Shown: positions 27,274 to 38,954, numbered from the stretch's first letter. The stretch is 64,000 bases of DNA from Carnobacterium mobile DSM 4848 (GCF_000744825.1 NZ_JQMR01000001.1:1597501-1661500); one strand, 5' to 3'. Notes: generated by a model not told the origin, from the letters alone. A program made the numbers and translations.

Positions 27274-27674
27274 TTTTTTATTCTCCATTTATCAATCATC
27301 TTTTATTATTTTTTGAATTTCTTTTTAATTCGCGTCGCTATTTTTTTGAATTTTCACGCAAAAAAGCGCTGCACGAAGTTTTTCGTCCAGTAACATTTTT
27401 TTATAGTATACCATATTTCCACTAGAAATAGGAAGAAACTCTCTCAAGCAAAACTTTGAATATCAGGAAAGGATGCAACGAAAGCCTTTTATGTACCACA
27501 AAGAGCTTAACTTTTTATCCTTAACGTACCCATGCCTATTTATGAACGCTAAAAGCTAGTTTCTTTCAGAAAATCAGATAAATCGATACGTTCTACTATG
27601 CCATTGAGCACCTTTTTTATTTCCTCTTTCATTTTTTAAATGGTATACTTTAATTGTATGATAACGTTTATTAA

Positions 27675-28664
<990 letters not shown>

Positions 28665-28680
28665 GAAGAACACTAAACTA

Positions 28681-28735
28681 AAAACTTCGGTTCAGTAAGG
28701 ATGGTACTTATCCTTTACTGAACCGAAGTTTTTTA
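28681..28735. terminator. Bidirectional terminator of ldh and pepV
   Basis: AAAACTTCGGTTCAGTAAGGAT pairs with ATCCTTTACTGAACCGAAGTTTT with one bulge, between convergent stops at 28664 and 28741. Confidence 0.9.
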
Positions 28736-28740
28736 ATTTC

Positions 28741-30078
28741 TTAATTGCAACACAATTGGAAAATAGCTTCTGCATAAATATCCATTGCTTGAACCATTTC
28801 TGTTATACTGATCCCTTCATTCGCCTGATGAGCCAAACTTTTTGTATCAGGGAAATGAGCTCCAAAAGCGACCATATTTTTCATCGTTCGCGCGTAAGTA
28901 GCTCCGCCTGAAGTAATCGGTTGGGTCTGATCTCCAGTTTTATTTTGATAAATTGTTGTCAGCGTTTGGACTAAGTCGCTTTCTTTAGGGACATATAAAG
29001 CCGGCACATGATCAAACTCTTCATATGTTAATCCATAAGCTGCTGCGGCTTTTTCAAGAAGCGGCACCAAATCTGCTGCTGGATAACTAACCGGAATCCG
29101 CAAATCCAATTCTATTTCTGACTTCGTTTCAGTTACGTTGATTGTCGCCACATTAAAAGTCAGCTCGCCCGTCATTTCATCTTTCACTTCTCCGAAAATA
29201 CTGAATCCATTCGTTTCTGTTCCAACTTTTTCAGCTAAAAATTGCAGCATTGGATGCGAGTGAACTTGGACCAATCCCGTTGCCAATTGATTGACCGCAT
29301 TCACTCCTTGTCCAGCAGCACTCGAGTGAACGGCTTTGCCATTTACTGTAACCGTTTGGTCCGTAAGTGTCTGGCTGATTCCCAGTTCAGCTAATTTTTG
29401 GCTCACAAGTTGAGCATCTTGCCCTTGGTACTGAGCATTGCCCGGCACGACGTTAAAAGCATCGCCGCAAGCGAGTGCAAAAGCAGTACTTCCAGGACCG
29501 ATTAATTTGGCCTGCAGCAGTCCTTTTTCAGCATATGTTACCGGGAAAGCACTATCCGGCACAAATCCTTTTGTCGGCTGTTCTTCTTTTAAATTGTAGT
29601 GAGCCATGCACCGCCATAACGTTTCTTCATCTGTTCCAAAAACAAATCGAATGCGTTTATTAAAAGCAACTCCGCTATCAACGACTGCTTTAAAAGCATA
29701 CAAAGCTGCAATCGTCGGGCCTTTATCATCTTGGCTGCCGCGACCATACATAACGCCCTCTTTCACAACTGCTTGAAAAGGATCCGTTTCCCACAAAGCT
29801 AAATCACCTGCCGGAACAACGTCCAAATGGCACAAAACAGCGATCAGCTCTTCTCCTTGTCCATAGTCAGCATAGCCATAAAATCCCGCTGGATCATGAT
29901 AAGTGGTCATTCCCAATTCTTCGCAAATCGTTAAGGCTTCTGTCAAACACTCTTCAATTGCTTTTCCAAATGGAGGAAAGCTGGTCCCATCTGCTGTATT
30001 AACAGATGGAATATCGATCAACCGTTTTAATGCAGCTAAACTTTCTTTTTGATGTTTTTCTGTTATCCAATTTTTCAT
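28741..30078 (-). CDS. pepV: Xaa-His/beta-Ala dipeptidase PepV, M20 family
   Basis: This cytoplasmic di-zinc dipeptidase of 445 aa hydrolyses a wide range of dipeptides taken up by lactic acid bacteria. Metal and catalytic motifs are CHLDVVPAGD, GRGSQDDKGP and FGTDEETLW, and the C-terminal LAHQANEG carries the last ligand histidine. The length is typical. It lies 32 bases downstream of a peptide-binding lipoprotein, so peptide capture and intracellular cleavage may be expressed together. Confidence 0.93.
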   Translation of the reverse strand: MKNWITEKHQKESLAALKRLIDIPSVNTADGTSFPPFGKAIEECLTEALTICEELGMTTYHDPAGFYGYADYGQGEELIAVLCHLDVVPAGDLALWETDPFQAVVKEGVMYGRGSQDDKGPTIAALYAFKAVVDSGVAFNKRIRFVFGTDEETLWRCMAHYNLKEEQPTKGFVPDSAFPVTYAEKGLLQAKLIGPGSTAFALACGDAFNVVPGNAQYQGQDAQLVSQKLAELGISQTLTDQTVTVNGKAVHSSAAGQGVNAVNQLATGLVQVHSHPMLQFLAEKVGTETNGFSIFGEVKDEMTGELTFNVATINVTETKSEIELDLRIPVSYPAADLVPLLEKAAAAYGLTYEEFDHVPALYVPKESDLVQTLTTIYQNKTGDQTQPITSGGATYARTMKNMVAFGAHFPDTKSLAHQANEGISITEMVQAMDIYAEAIFQLCCN

Positions 30079-30110
30079 ATACTTACGCAGCCGCCTTTTT
30101 ATTTTATTTT

Positions 30111-31754
30111 CTATTCTTCAATGGATACATACTTTAGATTTACGCTGTTGATTTGACTCATGTGGTAATTTTTAACCGAACTTCTTAACAACATCGCTTG
30201 TGCCTGCTGGTAAAGCGGAATAATTCCTGCATCTTCCAGCAAAATATTTTCAGCAGCTAAATCATTGGTCCATTTTTTCTCAGCATTGCCGCTGTCTTCT
30301 CCCATAGAAGCATCAACTAAAGCATCGTATTTTTCATTAGTATATTTCCCGCCATTAAAAACAGAATCCGACAGAAATAAACTCAAAAAATTATTGGTAT
30401 CGTTTGTGTCTGCGCCCCAACCAGACAACAACAAATCAAAATCGCCATTATCGCCCAATTCAATTCGGTTCTTGAAAGGCACACTTTTGATCGTAATCTT
30501 TACACCTGGCAAATTTTTCTCAATTGTATTTTGTAAATATTGGCTAACTTTTTTTGTCACTTCATCATCATCCGCTACCAACTGTAAATCAACTGTTGAA
30601 ATTCCCAACTCTTTTTGCGCTGTTTTCCATAATTGAGTAGCTTTTTCAGGCTGGTAATCTAAATAAGAACCTGAAGCTGTTCTAAAGTCTTCTCCAGTTG
30701 TCGGATCTTCGACTAACCCACTGGTAACCAGACCTCCAATTGGCTTAGACCCATTGGCAATGATACTTTCAGTTAACTCTTCACGTGATACAGCTACGGC
30801 CAATGCAGTTCTTAAATTTTTATTTTTTAAGGCTGGATTATTGACATGGTCCAATTCCAAATAAATTGATTTTGCCGTTAACGGTGCCATAAATTCAGGA
30901 TCTTGATTGTATTGTTGAGCAAATTCGCCTGTTAAAGTAATCGAATCAATTTCTCCATTGTTATATAAATTTAAGCCTGTCGATGTTTCTTTGATCACTT
31001 GATTGGTAACCGTTGTCAAAGCAACATTTTCCTGATCCCAGTAGTCATCATTTTTTTCATAAGTCCAGGATAAACCTGTTCCATCCCAATCTTTCAAGAT
31101 AAAAGGCCCATTGTAAAGAGCCGCATCGCTATTAGTCCCAAATTCAGAACCCTCAGCAGTAACAAACGATTCTTTTTGAGGAGAGAAAGTCGGTTTTGTA
31201 ATGAGTTTCAAAAAGTTTTCTACTGGTTTTTCTAACGTAATTTCTAGTTCTAAATCATTGAGCGCTTCAATTCCTAGCTCATCAACTTCTGCTTCCCCCG
31301 CTAAAATAGCGTCAGCATTTTTAATATCCGTCATGACAAACGAATAATTAGCAGCTGTTTTGGGATCTACAATCCGTTTCCAGCCATATTCAAAATCAGC
31401 AGCTGTTAAGGCTTCTCCATTTGACCATTTTAAATCTGGCTTTAAGGTGAAATGATACGTCAAACGGTCTTCACTGATTTCCGGCTCACCCTCAGCCAAA
31501 GCTGGTATTGGATTTTCTTCTGTATCCAAACGGTACAAGCCTTCCATCACTTGGTTCAAAGCTGTAAAACTAATGGTATCTTGTGATAAAGCCGGATCGA
31601 TCGTCGGCAATTCTGAAGCTACACTTAAATGTAAGGTCTGTTCTGCTCCCTCTTGAGCATTAGATATCGAACTTTCATTTGTTGCTTGTCCACTTGACTG
31701 TGCACAGCCACTCAAAAAGGCCATGCTGACGGCTAAATAAGCTAATTTTTTCAT
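30111..31754 (-). CDS. oppA: Oligopeptide ABC transporter substrate-binding lipoprotein (OppA family)
   Basis: This extracytoplasmic peptide receptor of 547 aa has a lipoprotein signal MKKLAYLAVSMAFLSGC with acylated C17. SBP family 5 features include SVASELPTIDPALSQD, TYHFTLKPDLKWSNGEALTAADFEYGWKR and LLLSGWGADTNDTNNF. No permease or ATPase genes adjoin it, so it must share the permeases of another opp locus. It has its own promoter and leads into pepV. Confidence 0.88.
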   Translation of the reverse strand: MKKLAYLAVSMAFLSGCAQSSGQATNESSISNAQEGAEQTLHLSVASELPTIDPALSQDTISFTALNQVMEGLYRLDTEENPIPALAEGEPEISEDRLTYHFTLKPDLKWSNGEALTAADFEYGWKRIVDPKTAANYSFVMTDIKNADAILAGEAEVDELGIEALNDLELEITLEKPVENFLKLITKPTFSPQKESFVTAEGSEFGTNSDAALYNGPFILKDWDGTGLSWTYEKNDDYWDQENVALTTVTNQVIKETSTGLNLYNNGEIDSITLTGEFAQQYNQDPEFMAPLTAKSIYLELDHVNNPALKNKNLRTALAVAVSREELTESIIANGSKPIGGLVTSGLVEDPTTGEDFRTASGSYLDYQPEKATQLWKTAQKELGISTVDLQLVADDDEVTKKVSQYLQNTIEKNLPGVKITIKSVPFKNRIELGDNGDFDLLLSGWGADTNDTNNFLSLFLSDSVFNGGKYTNEKYDALVDASMGEDSGNAEKKWTNDLAAENILLEDAGIIPLYQQAQAMLLRSSVKNYHMSQINSVNLKYVSIEE

Positions 31755-31830
31755 CTGCTTTCTCTCCCTTTTTTCAATTCATTTCTCAGTCGTATCCCCA
31801 TACTCCTTAAGATAGATAAATCTTTCTACC

Positions 31831-31859
31831 ATCATACAAGAATCGACATAAATATACAA
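31831..31859 (-). promoter_or_regulatory. Sigma-A promoter of oppA-pepV
   Basis: TTGTAT (31859-31854), 17 bases, TATGAT (31836-31831), about 75 bases before the start codon. Confidence 0.65.
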
Positions 31860-32000
31860 TATAAAACCTTATTTTTAATAAATTAAAGGATTTTATGCAA
31901 CTATACTGTATATATTCGTTTTGAACCTCTATTTTATTCATAGACGTTCTCTTTTCAAAAACTCATTACTGATTTATCGGGAAAGCAAGAAAAAAACAAC

Positions 32001-32247
32001 GATTCTTTATCGTGTTGGTAATGCTTAATAATGAAATTTCCTCCGGAATTTACACGTCTGCTTGCAAAAGCCATGGGAACGACTGGAGCCTTTCATGTCT
32101 CCAGCCTTTCAAGCCTCAAACGAAGCCTGACCGCTTCGTAATTCGCATTGAATCCTTTACATGGCTGCAAGCAGCCGCTATTCCTCCGAAAATTTCAAGT
32201 TGTTGAATAGATCCATTCTTCTTGCCAACACTAAAAATAATAAAACC
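32001..32247 (-). repeat. Dispersed structured element, copy B (inverted)
   Basis: About 247 bp, closely related to the reverse complement of copy A, including the GTGTTGG ends, the GGAGGAATAGCGGCTG arm, the GGCTTGAAAGGCTGGAGACA segment and the CAAGCAGACG arm. The two central hairpins of copy A are replaced by a shorter, different hairpin around GAAGCGGTCAGGCTTC. It fills most of the 590-base oppA-NusG-II gap. Confidence 0.8.
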
Positions 32248-32249
32248 AA

Positions 32250-32283
32250 AACAACCTTATAGCAAAAATGCCATAAGGTTGCT
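32250..32283 (-). terminator. Hairpin terminator on the minus strand beside copy B
   Basis: CAACCTTAT and ATAAGGTTG pair with an inner GC/GC pair, followed on the minus strand by TTTTGGTTTT. A second small hairpin AAAAAGCT/AGCTTTTT overlaps the stop of the next gene at 32320-32352. Confidence 0.6.
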
Positions 32284-32347
32284 TATACTATCCAAATAAC
32301 TAAACTAATTTTAAATATAAAAAAGCTAAATGAACACATCCAGCTTT

Positions 32348-32779
32348 TTAGAGAGGAATAATCACATCGTTTTCAGAATCTTTTGTAGGGGAAACAGCTT
32401 TTATTTCAATAATCAATTTATGGGGCAGGCAAATACTGGTTTCTCCCGGTTTACTGATCCAGCCGGTTTTCACGGCGATTTGATCAGGGCTGTTATCTTC
32501 TTTATTGCGAATTTTTTTTCCTTTCACTTCGATGATATTGTATTGCTTACCTGCAGGGTGGAGAGTAAATTCTTCATGCGGGGTATCTTCAGATAACGTT
32601 ACGCGTTTAACTTCACTTCCATTAATTGAAATAACTGCAACTACTTCGCTTGTTTCATCCATGGCTATTTGTTGCTTGCTAAAAATATAATAAGGAACAA
32701 ATGAACCGATTAACAGGAACACAACAATAACGATATCTAAGGGGCGAACTAACTTTGTATATTCTTTCAATTTATTCAT
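32348..32779 (-). CDS. NusG domain II-containing membrane-anchored protein
   Basis: At 143 aa: an N-terminal transmembrane helix (about 13-32: RPLDIVIVVFLLIGSFVPYY) is followed by an extracytoplasmic NusG-II-like beta domain (VVAVISINGSEVKRVTL, GKKIRNKEDNSPDQIAVKTGWI, then ETSICLPHKLIIEI). Proteins of this family are widespread in Firmicutes but functionally undefined. Start ATG 32779 has GGAG nine bases upstream; a start five codons earlier is too close to its AAGGA. Confidence 0.8.
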   Translation of the reverse strand: MNKLKEYTKLVRPLDIVIVVFLLIGSFVPYYIFSKQQIAMDETSEVVAVISINGSEVKRVTLSEDTPHEEFTLHPAGKQYNIIEVKGKKIRNKEDNSPDQIAVKTGWISKPGETSICLPHKLIIEIKAVSPTKDSENDVIIPL

Positions 32780-32902
32780 TGAGACTAGCTCCATTCATCC
32801 TTCATACTCTTTTTTTGCACTGTATATCAATTGCTCCTATTGTAACAACCTTTTTACCGCTCAACAAGATTATTCTCTTTGGGGGTTTATCAAATCACGC
32901 GA

Positions 32903-32943
32903 AAAAAAGCGATAAGAAGGAACTACCTTCTTATCACTTTTTA
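32903..32943 (-). terminator. Terminator of prs
   Basis: GATAAGAAGG and CCTTCTTATC pair, extended by GC/GT, with a long T-run on the minus strand, 14 bases past the prs stop. Confidence 0.85.
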
Positions 32944-32957
32944 AGTTGGCTATGTTT

Positions 32958-33938
32958 TTAGTGATTCTCTTTAAATTTTCTTTCAAAAAGTGGACTGACA
33001 GATTTATTTTCATGAATCCGTTTAATGGCATCTGCCATTAAAGCACTAACACTAATTTCAACGATTTTATCGATTTTTTTCTCTTCAGGAAGGAAGATAG
33101 AATCCGTTACTATCAATTGTTTGATGGCTGAATTTTGAATACGATCAATAGCTGGACCAGATAAAACAGGATGCGTGCAGCAAGCATAGACTTCCGTAGC
33201 TCCCGCTTCTTCCAATGCTTTAGCAGCTAACGTAATGGTTCCGGCAGTATCGATCATGTCATCAATTAAAATGCATTTTTTGCCTTCAACTGAACCAATG
33301 ATATTCATCACTTCTGCAACATTTGCTTTTGGCCGGCGTTTATCAATAATAGCAATCGGTGCTTTTAAGAATTCAGCTAGCTTACGGGCACGTGTTACTC
33401 CGCCATGATCTGGTGAAACAACGACAACATCTTCTTTTTCAAGGCCGCAATTTAAGAAATAATTTGCTAAAAGAGATGCTCCCAACAAATGATCTACTGG
33501 CATATCAAAGAATCCTTGTATTTGTGAAGCATGTAAATCTAATGTCAGAATGCGGTCTGCACCTGCAGCTGTTATCATATTCGCTACTAACTTAGCAGTA
33601 ATCGGTTCTCTTGAACGGGCTTTTCGGTCTTGTCTAGCGTAGCCATAATAAGGAATGACTAAGTTCACTGTTTTAGCACTTGCTCGTTTTAAAGCATCGA
33701 TCATAATCAACATTTCCATCAAATTGTCATTTACTGGACTAGAAGTTGACTGAATAATATAAACATGGTCCCCCCGAATACTTTCTTCAATATTAATCCG
33801 AATTTCTCCATCGCTGAACTGATCCACTGAGAGTTTTCCTAATTCTACTCCTACTTCTTTAGCAATTTTTTCTGCTAAGGGTCTGTTTGAGTTTAACGCA
33901 AAAATCTTTAACTTTGGATCAAAATAATGTTCTGACAT
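32958..33938 (-). CDS. prs: Ribose-phosphate pyrophosphokinase
   Basis: This enzyme makes PRPP from ribose 5-phosphate and ATP, feeding purine, pyrimidine, NAD and His/Trp synthesis. The family start [17 protein letters not shown] is followed by the catalytic loop region [20 protein letters not shown] and the PRPP-binding [12 protein letters not shown]. The length is 326 aa from ATG 33938 with GGAGG upstream; upstream in-frame codons are not part of the family. It is downstream of glmU, as in Bacillus. Confidence 0.96.
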   Translation of the reverse strand: MSEHYFDPKLKIFALNSNRPLAEKIAKEVGVELGKLSVDQFSDGEIRINIEESIRGDHVYIIQSTSSPVNDNLMEMLIMIDALKRASAKTVNLVIPYYGYARQDRKARSREPITAKLVANMITAAGADRILTLDLHASQIQGFFDMPVDHLLGASLLANYFLNCGLEKEDVVVVSPDHGGVTRARKLAEFLKAPIAIIDKRRPKANVAEVMNIIGSVEGKKCILIDDMIDTAGTITLAAKALEEAGATEVYACCTHPVLSGPAIDRIQNSAIKQLIVTDSIFLPEEKKIDKIVEISVSALMADAIKRIHENKSVSPLFERKFKENH

Positions 33939-34054
33939 AGTGACCTCCACTTTCTTTATTTTCAAAAAAATACCTTTATTCCTCACTTTAATACTATGCA
34001 TTTTTCACAAAGAAATCAAGTAAATTCTCATTTTGTTTCAAGTTTTTACTTGTT

Positions 34055-35422
34055 TTAATGCGGTAATTTATTGAAGTAATCCAATTTATTTTCTTGACGT
34101 ACTCTGCCAATCGCCATAGACTCGGTAGGCACGTCTTTAGTAATGGTTGATCCAGCAGCGATGTAAGCATTCTTTTCAACCATAAGCGGAGCAATTAAAT
34201 TGGCATTGCACCCAATAAATACGTTATCGCCAACCGTTGTGCGGTGTTTATTTTTACCGTCGTAATTTACAAAAATTGTGCCGCAGCCAATATTGATGTT
34301 TTTGCCTAAATCTGCATCTCCGACATAAGTTAAATGGCCTACTTTAGTTGTTGCTCCAATAGTGGCATTTTTGATTTCAACAAAATTACCGATATGAACA
34401 GCTTCACCGACACGGCTATTTGGACGCAGATGACTGTAGGGTCCTATATTGCTCGCTTTTTCCATGATAGAATCTTTGATAGTTGAACTGGTCACGCGGA
34501 CACCATCGCCAAGAGTACTATTTAAGACTTCTGAATTTGCTCCGATAAAACAATCTTCTCCAATAACGGTTTGTCCTTTTAAAGAAACATTTGGTTCAAT
34601 AACAGTATCTGCACCGACCGTTACTTCGCTATCGATATAAGTTGTCGTTGGGTCAATCAAGGTTACCCCGTTTTGCATATGCATTCTGTTGATGCGCTGA
34701 CGCATAAGCAAAGTCGCTTCAGCTAAAGCTACCCGATCATTAACCCCCATGCCTTCTGCTTCATTCGGCATTTTATAAGCATCGACGGTTTCATTTTGGT
34801 TCTTTAAGATTTCAATAACATCTGGCAAATAATATTCTCCTTGAGCATTGTCATTGCCGACTTGCGAAAGTGCCTCAAACAATAAACGATTATCAAAACA
34901 ATACGTTCCCGTATTGATTTCTTGAACTAATCTTTCTGATGGATTTGCGTCTTTTTGTTCTACGATTTTTTCTACTGATCCATTTTCATTTCGTATCACA
35001 CGGCCATAACCTGTTGGGTCATCTGCATGTGCTGTTAAAATCGTAGCTTTTGCGTTTTGTGCTTGATGATAAGTAAATAAGTTATTTAATGTTTCTGCTG
35101 TCAATAAAGGTGTATCTCCACAGATAACTAATGTGATTCCCTCTTTATCTTTTAAATGCATTTCAGCTTGCACAACAGCATGCCCTGTTCCTAATTGTTC
35201 TTCTTGTAAAGCATATTCTGTCCGTTCTCCTAAATAATCTTTTACTTTTTCAGCGCCATACCCAACGATCGTAACGATTTTTTCTGTACCGGCAGCTTCG
35301 ACTTGATCAATTACATGCCCTACCATCGGTTTACCTGCAACTGGATGCAATACTTTATATAGTTTTGATTTCATACGTGAACCTTGTCCTGCTGCTAATA
35401 CGATTGCATATCTCTGTGTCAT
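34055..35422 (-). CDS. glmU: Bifunctional GlcNAc-1-P uridyltransferase / GlcN-1-P acetyltransferase
   Basis: GlmU makes UDP-GlcNAc for peptidoglycan and teichoic acids. The N-terminal pyrophosphorylase has [11 protein letters not shown] (8-18) and GTGHAVVQA. From about 250 the sequence is a left-handed beta helix of hexapeptide repeats ([25 protein letters not shown]) with the acetyltransferase motif YDGKNKHRT. It is 455 aa from ATG 35422 with GGGAG upstream. It is transcribed with prs after a 116-base gap. Confidence 0.96.
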   Translation of the reverse strand: MTQRYAIVLAAGQGSRMKSKLYKVLHPVAGKPMVGHVIDQVEAAGTEKIVTIVGYGAEKVKDYLGERTEYALQEEQLGTGHAVVQAEMHLKDKEGITLVICGDTPLLTAETLNNLFTYHQAQNAKATILTAHADDPTGYGRVIRNENGSVEKIVEQKDANPSERLVQEINTGTYCFDNRLLFEALSQVGNDNAQGEYYLPDVIEILKNQNETVDAYKMPNEAEGMGVNDRVALAEATLLMRQRINRMHMQNGVTLIDPTTTYIDSEVTVGADTVIEPNVSLKGQTVIGEDCFIGANSEVLNSTLGDGVRVTSSTIKDSIMEKASNIGPYSHLRPNSRVGEAVHIGNFVEIKNATIGATTKVGHLTYVGDADLGKNINIGCGTIFVNYDGKNKHRTTVGDNVFIGCNANLIAPLMVEKNAYIAAGSTITKDVPTESMAIGRVRQENKLDYFNKLPH

Positions 35423-35717
35423 TTTAGCGACTCCCATCCTTTGTTTCTTCATTTGATGACTTAATGGCTTCATTTATTCTCTTACTTTTGATTTCTTTAC
35501 AAATGACTTTAGTTTTAGCTCTTCAATAATAGCTTAAAAGGGCCTTATTTTCAAGGTCTACTCCCTTGTGCCTCACGCAACTCAGCGTTTCTAAAAAGCA
35601 AGAAAAGCAATTTTTTTGCTTTTGGTTTAAGCAACTTTATATTTGTTTAAGCTGTTGTCTTCCTTCCGCATCTTGTATACTGAGTTTAGGATAAAAGCTC
35701 AAAAGGAGGAAAAAAGC

Positions 35718-36221
35718 ATGCAAAAATCTAAAAACTACTGGATTGAACAATTAAACTTGCTTCCGCACCCTGAAGGCGGTTATTATAAAACCGTTCCTCA
35801 GCCTGCTGAACAGATAACTACTGAAGATCAACGGGAGCGGCCATTGTATACCAGTATTTATTTTTTATTGAGTCAAGAAAGTCCTTCCCATTTCCATCGT
35901 TTAAAGTCTGATGAAATCTGGTACTTTCACGCCGGCGATCCCTTAACGATTCACTTGTTGTATCCAGACGGCCATTATGAGCAAGTTAAACTAGGGTCTT
36001 CCATTGAAAACAAGGAAGTTTTGCAGTACACCGTTCCAAAAGGGGTGATTTTCGGCTCCAGTATTGAAGAAAACGGCGACTATGCGTTGGTCAGTTGTAT
36101 GGTTGCTCCTGGTTTCGATTACCAAGATTTCGAATTGTTTACCCAAGCTCAATTGCTTGAAGTCTATCCACACCAAAGGGAAGTGATTCGAAAACTGGCT
36201 TTTGAATCCTTACCTGACTAA
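35718..36221 (+). CDS. Cupin, DUF985 family
   Basis: This single-domain cupin of 167 aa contains LLPHPEGGYYKTV, SIYFLLSQESPSHFHRLKSDEIWYFHAGD (possible metal histidines HFHR and later residues) and APGFDYQDFELF, which are hallmarks of the DUF985/YML079-like family. The biochemical role is unknown; a small-molecule isomerase or sensor has been suggested for the fold. ATG 35718 has AAAGGAGG upstream. TGTTGT, 17 bases, TATACT near 35656-35684 is a likely promoter. It lies between purR and glmU, where Bacillus has yabJ and spoVG. Confidence 0.8.
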   Translation: MQKSKNYWIEQLNLLPHPEGGYYKTVPQPAEQITTEDQRERPLYTSIYFLLSQESPSHFHRLKSDEIWYFHAGDPLTIHLLYPDGHYEQVKLGSSIENKEVLQYTVPKGVIFGSSIEENGDYALVSCMVAPGFDYQDFELFTQAQLLEVYPHQREVIRKLAFESLPD

Positions 36222-36255
36222 AAAAATTAAAGGTATAGTTATTTGCTTACCAACA

Positions 36256-36307
36256 CCAAAAAAGTTTGAAACAATTCTGATAAAAGGAATTATTTCAAAC
36301 TTTTTTA
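36256..36307. terminator. Bidirectional terminator between the cupin gene and purR
   Basis: AAAAAAGTTTGAAA pairs with TTTCAAACTTTTTT around a loop, with further AATTC/GAATT pairing, between convergent stops. Confidence 0.85.
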
Positions 36308-36308
36308 A

Positions 36309-37136
36309 TTAGTTTCGTTTGGCTTTAAAATAATTTCCTGGTGCAACATGAATGGTTTTATCTCGAATATCTACCTCATCAACACATAAAAGAGAAGTAT
36401 AATCATCGATCATCCGACTGCCGCTAAAAGTAGATTCGGCAAAAACAGTAACTCCTACTAATTCTGCTTCAAATTCTTCAATCAGGCTCTTCATTCCATT
36501 AACAGTTCCGCCGCCTTTCATGAAGTCGTCCACGATCAGTACTCGCGAACCGCGTTTTAAACTGCGCTTCGATAATTCCATCTTTTCTACTCTTTCAGAT
36601 GAACCTGAAACGTAATTGATGCTAACAGTCGAACCTTCTGTGATTTTTGAATCACGTCGAACCATAACAAACGGTACATTTAAATAACTAGAGACAGCTT
36701 GAGCTATCGGCACACCCTTTGTTGCTACCGTCATCACTGCATCGATTGAATCATGCAAATATTGCGAAGCAATGATTTTTCCAATTTGACGTAAGGTCTG
36801 CGGTTCTCCCAATAGATCGGATAAATACACATACCCTCCTGGTAACAAACGGTTCGCTTCTGATAAACGTTCGCACATTTCTTCAATGAATTCTTTTGCT
36901 TCATCTTCCATAATTTCAGGAATGTATCGTACTCCGCCGGCTGCTCCCGGGACAGTTTCCAAAGTGCCTGTACCGCGTTCTTTGAATGTCTTTTTAATGA
37001 TTGTCAAATCTTCACTAATAGAAGACTTAGCTGAATCGTAACGGTTCGCAAAATATGTTAAAGATACTAGTGTGTGGGGTTTCTCTAATAAGTAACGAGT
37101 CATATCGATTAATCGTTCGCTTCTTTTTACTTTCAA
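36309..37136 (-). CDS. purR: Purine operon repressor PurR (Bacillus type)
   Basis: At 275 aa, an N-terminal winged helix (KVKRSERLIDMTRYLLEK, SAKSSISEDLTIIKKTF) is joined to a phosphoribosyltransferase-like domain with the PRPP motif VLIVDDFMKGGGT. PRPP binding releases DNA in this family. I chose TTG 37136 as start because AGAGG lies seven bases upstream and MKVKRSERL then lines up with known PurR starts; GTG 37145 overlaps that ribosome site. Orthologue position relative to ispE and glmU matches Bacillus. Confidence 0.93.
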   Translation of the reverse strand: MKVKRSERLIDMTRYLLEKPHTLVSLTYFANRYDSAKSSISEDLTIIKKTFKERGTGTLETVPGAAGGVRYIPEIMEDEAKEFIEEMCERLSEANRLLPGGYVYLSDLLGEPQTLRQIGKIIASQYLHDSIDAVMTVATKGVPIAQAVSSYLNVPFVMVRRDSKITEGSTVSINYVSGSSERVEKMELSKRSLKRGSRVLIVDDFMKGGGTVNGMKSLIEEFEAELVGVTVFAESTFSGSRMIDDYTSLLCVDEVDIRDKTIHVAPGNYFKAKRN

Positions 37137-37278
37137 ATCTTTCACCTCTTTATAATTAGCTGTTATAGCTTCGTTCTTTTAAAACGGTTGTACTTATTAT
37201 AATCGTATTTAGCTAAAAAAGGTAGCTATTTTTGCTTTTAAAAAAATAATTGTTCGTTTTTATTATTAATTTCTCATA

Positions 37279-37312
37279 AAAAAAAAAGCGAACTTTCGGA
37301 TTCGCTTTTTTT
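37279..37312 (-). terminator. Terminator of the zinc ABC genes
   Basis: AAAGCGAA and TTCGCTTT pair around a short loop, with a T-run on the minus strand, 15 bases past the znuB stop. A second hairpin (AGCC.GCATT/AATGC.GGCT) overlaps the stop codon at 37317-37342. Confidence 0.8.
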
Positions 37313-37326
37313 ACTCAGCCAGCATT

Positions 37327-38160
37327 TTAAGAATGCCGGCTTTTTTTATATTTTATTTGATTGGCTATTTTTTTTATAACAGTTGTTAAAATAAAAATAA
37401 ATATAAATATTAAAGTGATCGTAGCTCCTGGTGGTGTACCGTATTGATAGGAAGTAGTCAATCCTGTGACCATTCCAATAATGCCGATCACAATGCCTAC
37501 AACGATCACTAAGTTAAAACTTTTGCTTAGTCTCATCGCAATCGCTGCAGGTAAAATGATAATAGCTGAAACCAATAAAGCTCCAACAATCGGCATAATT
37601 ACAGCGATGGTCACTCCTGTAATGACATTAAAAATAATCGACATCCATTTCACCGGTAATCCGGCTGTAAAGGCGGTGTCTTCATCAAAGGTCAATACGT
37701 ACATCGGTTTGCGAAAAACCAAATACAAGCCGACTACCATCACAAATAGGGCCATCAACAAGTGAACTTGTTCCTGGCTGATTGTTACAATTGAACCAAA
37801 TAAGTATTGTTGGACACTTGTACTTGAGCCGCCGTCATTTAAACTCATTAAAACTAAGGCTACCGCCATACCTGCTGACATCATAATCGCGATGGAAATC
37901 TCAGAATAAGACTTGTATAGCATGCGCAAGTAGTCGATAGCTACTGCAGCTATCACGACGATCAGCAATGTCATAATCGTTGGATTGATATTCAATAACA
38001 AGCCTAGTGCAATTCCAGCTAAGGAAATATGGGACAACGTATCAGCCATTAAAGACTGTCTTCTGAGAATCAAGAACAGGCCTAGAATTGGAGCAATGAT
38101 GGCAATCAAGAATGAAGCTTGGAAGGCTCGCTGCATGAATCCATAGAAAAACATCTCCAC
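37327..38160 (-). CDS. znuB: Zinc ABC transporter permease (ZnuB/AdcB type)
   Basis: This ABC-3 family permease of 277 aa with about eight helices has typical segments [31 protein letters not shown] and [16 protein letters not shown]. It forms the membrane part of a high-affinity zinc (or manganese) importer. GTG 38160 is preceded by AGGAGG at seven bases and overlaps the end of the ATPase gene by 55 bases, so translation is coupled. No substrate-binding protein gene is nearby. The Zur-like box upstream favours zinc. Confidence 0.88.
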   Translation of the reverse strand: MEMFFYGFMQRAFQASFLIAIIAPILGLFLILRRQSLMADTLSHISLAGIALGLLLNINPTIMTLLIVVIAAVAIDYLRMLYKSYSEISIAIMMSAGMAVALVLMSLNDGGSSTSVQQYLFGSIVTISQEQVHLLMALFVMVVGLYLVFRKPMYVLTFDEDTAFTAGLPVKWMSIIFNVITGVTIAVIMPIVGALLVSAIIILPAAIAMRLSKSFNLVIVVGIVIGIIGMVTGLTTSYQYGTPPGATITLIFIFIFILTTVIKKIANQIKYKKSRHS

Positions 38161-38813
38161 GGGGAATCCTCCTTTCGAATCAATTGAATGTGACGATCAG
38201 CATACTGTTTAATATCTTCATGGTCATGTGTAACCATCAAAATCCCTTTCCCATGTACTTTGCTATTGTGTTTGAGCAACTCATAAAATTCACGACGAGA
38301 ATCAACGTCCATTCCTGTTGTTGGTTCATCCAGCACAAACAAATCAGGATCGGTAGCAAAAATACGTGCTAATGATATGCGTTGTTTTTGTCCACCTGAC
38401 AATTCTCCAATTTTTTTATGGCGCATTTTCCACATTCCAACTGATTTTAATGAGCGTTCAACGTGTTCTTCGTCTTCAGCATCTAATCGCTTAAACCATT
38501 TGCCGCGTTGGTAACGCCCTGAACGAACCAATTCCAAGACTGTGCTAGGAAAACCGACATTAAAAGAAGCGACTTGTTGAGGGATATACCCAATTGCTAA
38601 TTTTTCATTTCTCGTATTAACGGGAGAAATAACCGCAGTACCTTTATTGGGTGTTAATAAGCCCAATACGTTTCGCAGCAAAGTCGATTTAGCTGCTCCA
38701 TTTTCGCCCGTCAGCATGACAAATTCTCCTGCATCCACAGTAAAAGAGATATTTTCCAATACAGGCTCTTCATCATAGTAAAAAGATAAATCTTTCACTT
38801 CAATATAATGCAT
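38106..38813 (-). CDS. znuC: Zinc ABC transporter ATP-binding protein (ZnuC/AdcC type)
   Basis: This ABC ATPase of 235 aa has Walker [10 protein letters not shown] (the usual G-C/S-GKS is GAAKS here), signature LSGGQKQR, Walker [13 protein letters not shown] and H-loop VTHDHED. It powers the neighbouring permease. The last 18 codons overlap znuB. The start ATG 38813 follows GAAGGA. It is the first gene after a leader with a Zur-like operator and a possible internal terminator. Confidence 0.88.
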   Translation of the reverse strand: MHYIEVKDLSFYYDEEPVLENISFTVDAGEFVMLTGENGAAKSTLLRNVLGLLTPNKGTAVISPVNTRNEKLAIGYIPQQVASFNVGFPSTVLELVRSGRYQRGKWFKRLDAEDEEHVERSLKSVGMWKMRHKKIGELSGGQKQRISLARIFATDPDLFVLDEPTTGMDVDSRREFYELLKHNSKVHGKGILMVTHDHEDIKQYADRHIQLIRKEDSPWRCFSMDSCSEPSKLHS

Positions 38814-38918
38814 CTTGATTCCTTCTTTCTCAACTAACTTTTACATAAGAAAAGCCGAGCAAGCCTGCTCTTGCTTGATTTGCTAAACATCACGCGTATA
38901 AAACACAAAGTGATAGCA

Positions 38919-38954
38919 TAAAAAGCGCATGAGACCCTTCTTCAGTCTTCATGC
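38919..38954 (-). terminator. Hairpin terminator inside the znuC leader
   Basis: On the minus strand GCATG plus AGAC pairs with GTCT plus CATGC (one bulged A) and is followed by GCTTTTT. It lies downstream of the predicted promoter and about 105 bases before znuC, so it may be a premature terminator. Confidence 0.55.

Noticed and set aside
31998-32250. Group II intron, SRP RNA, RNase P or tmRNA
   Set aside because: None of the conserved core motifs of those RNAs is present in copies A or B.
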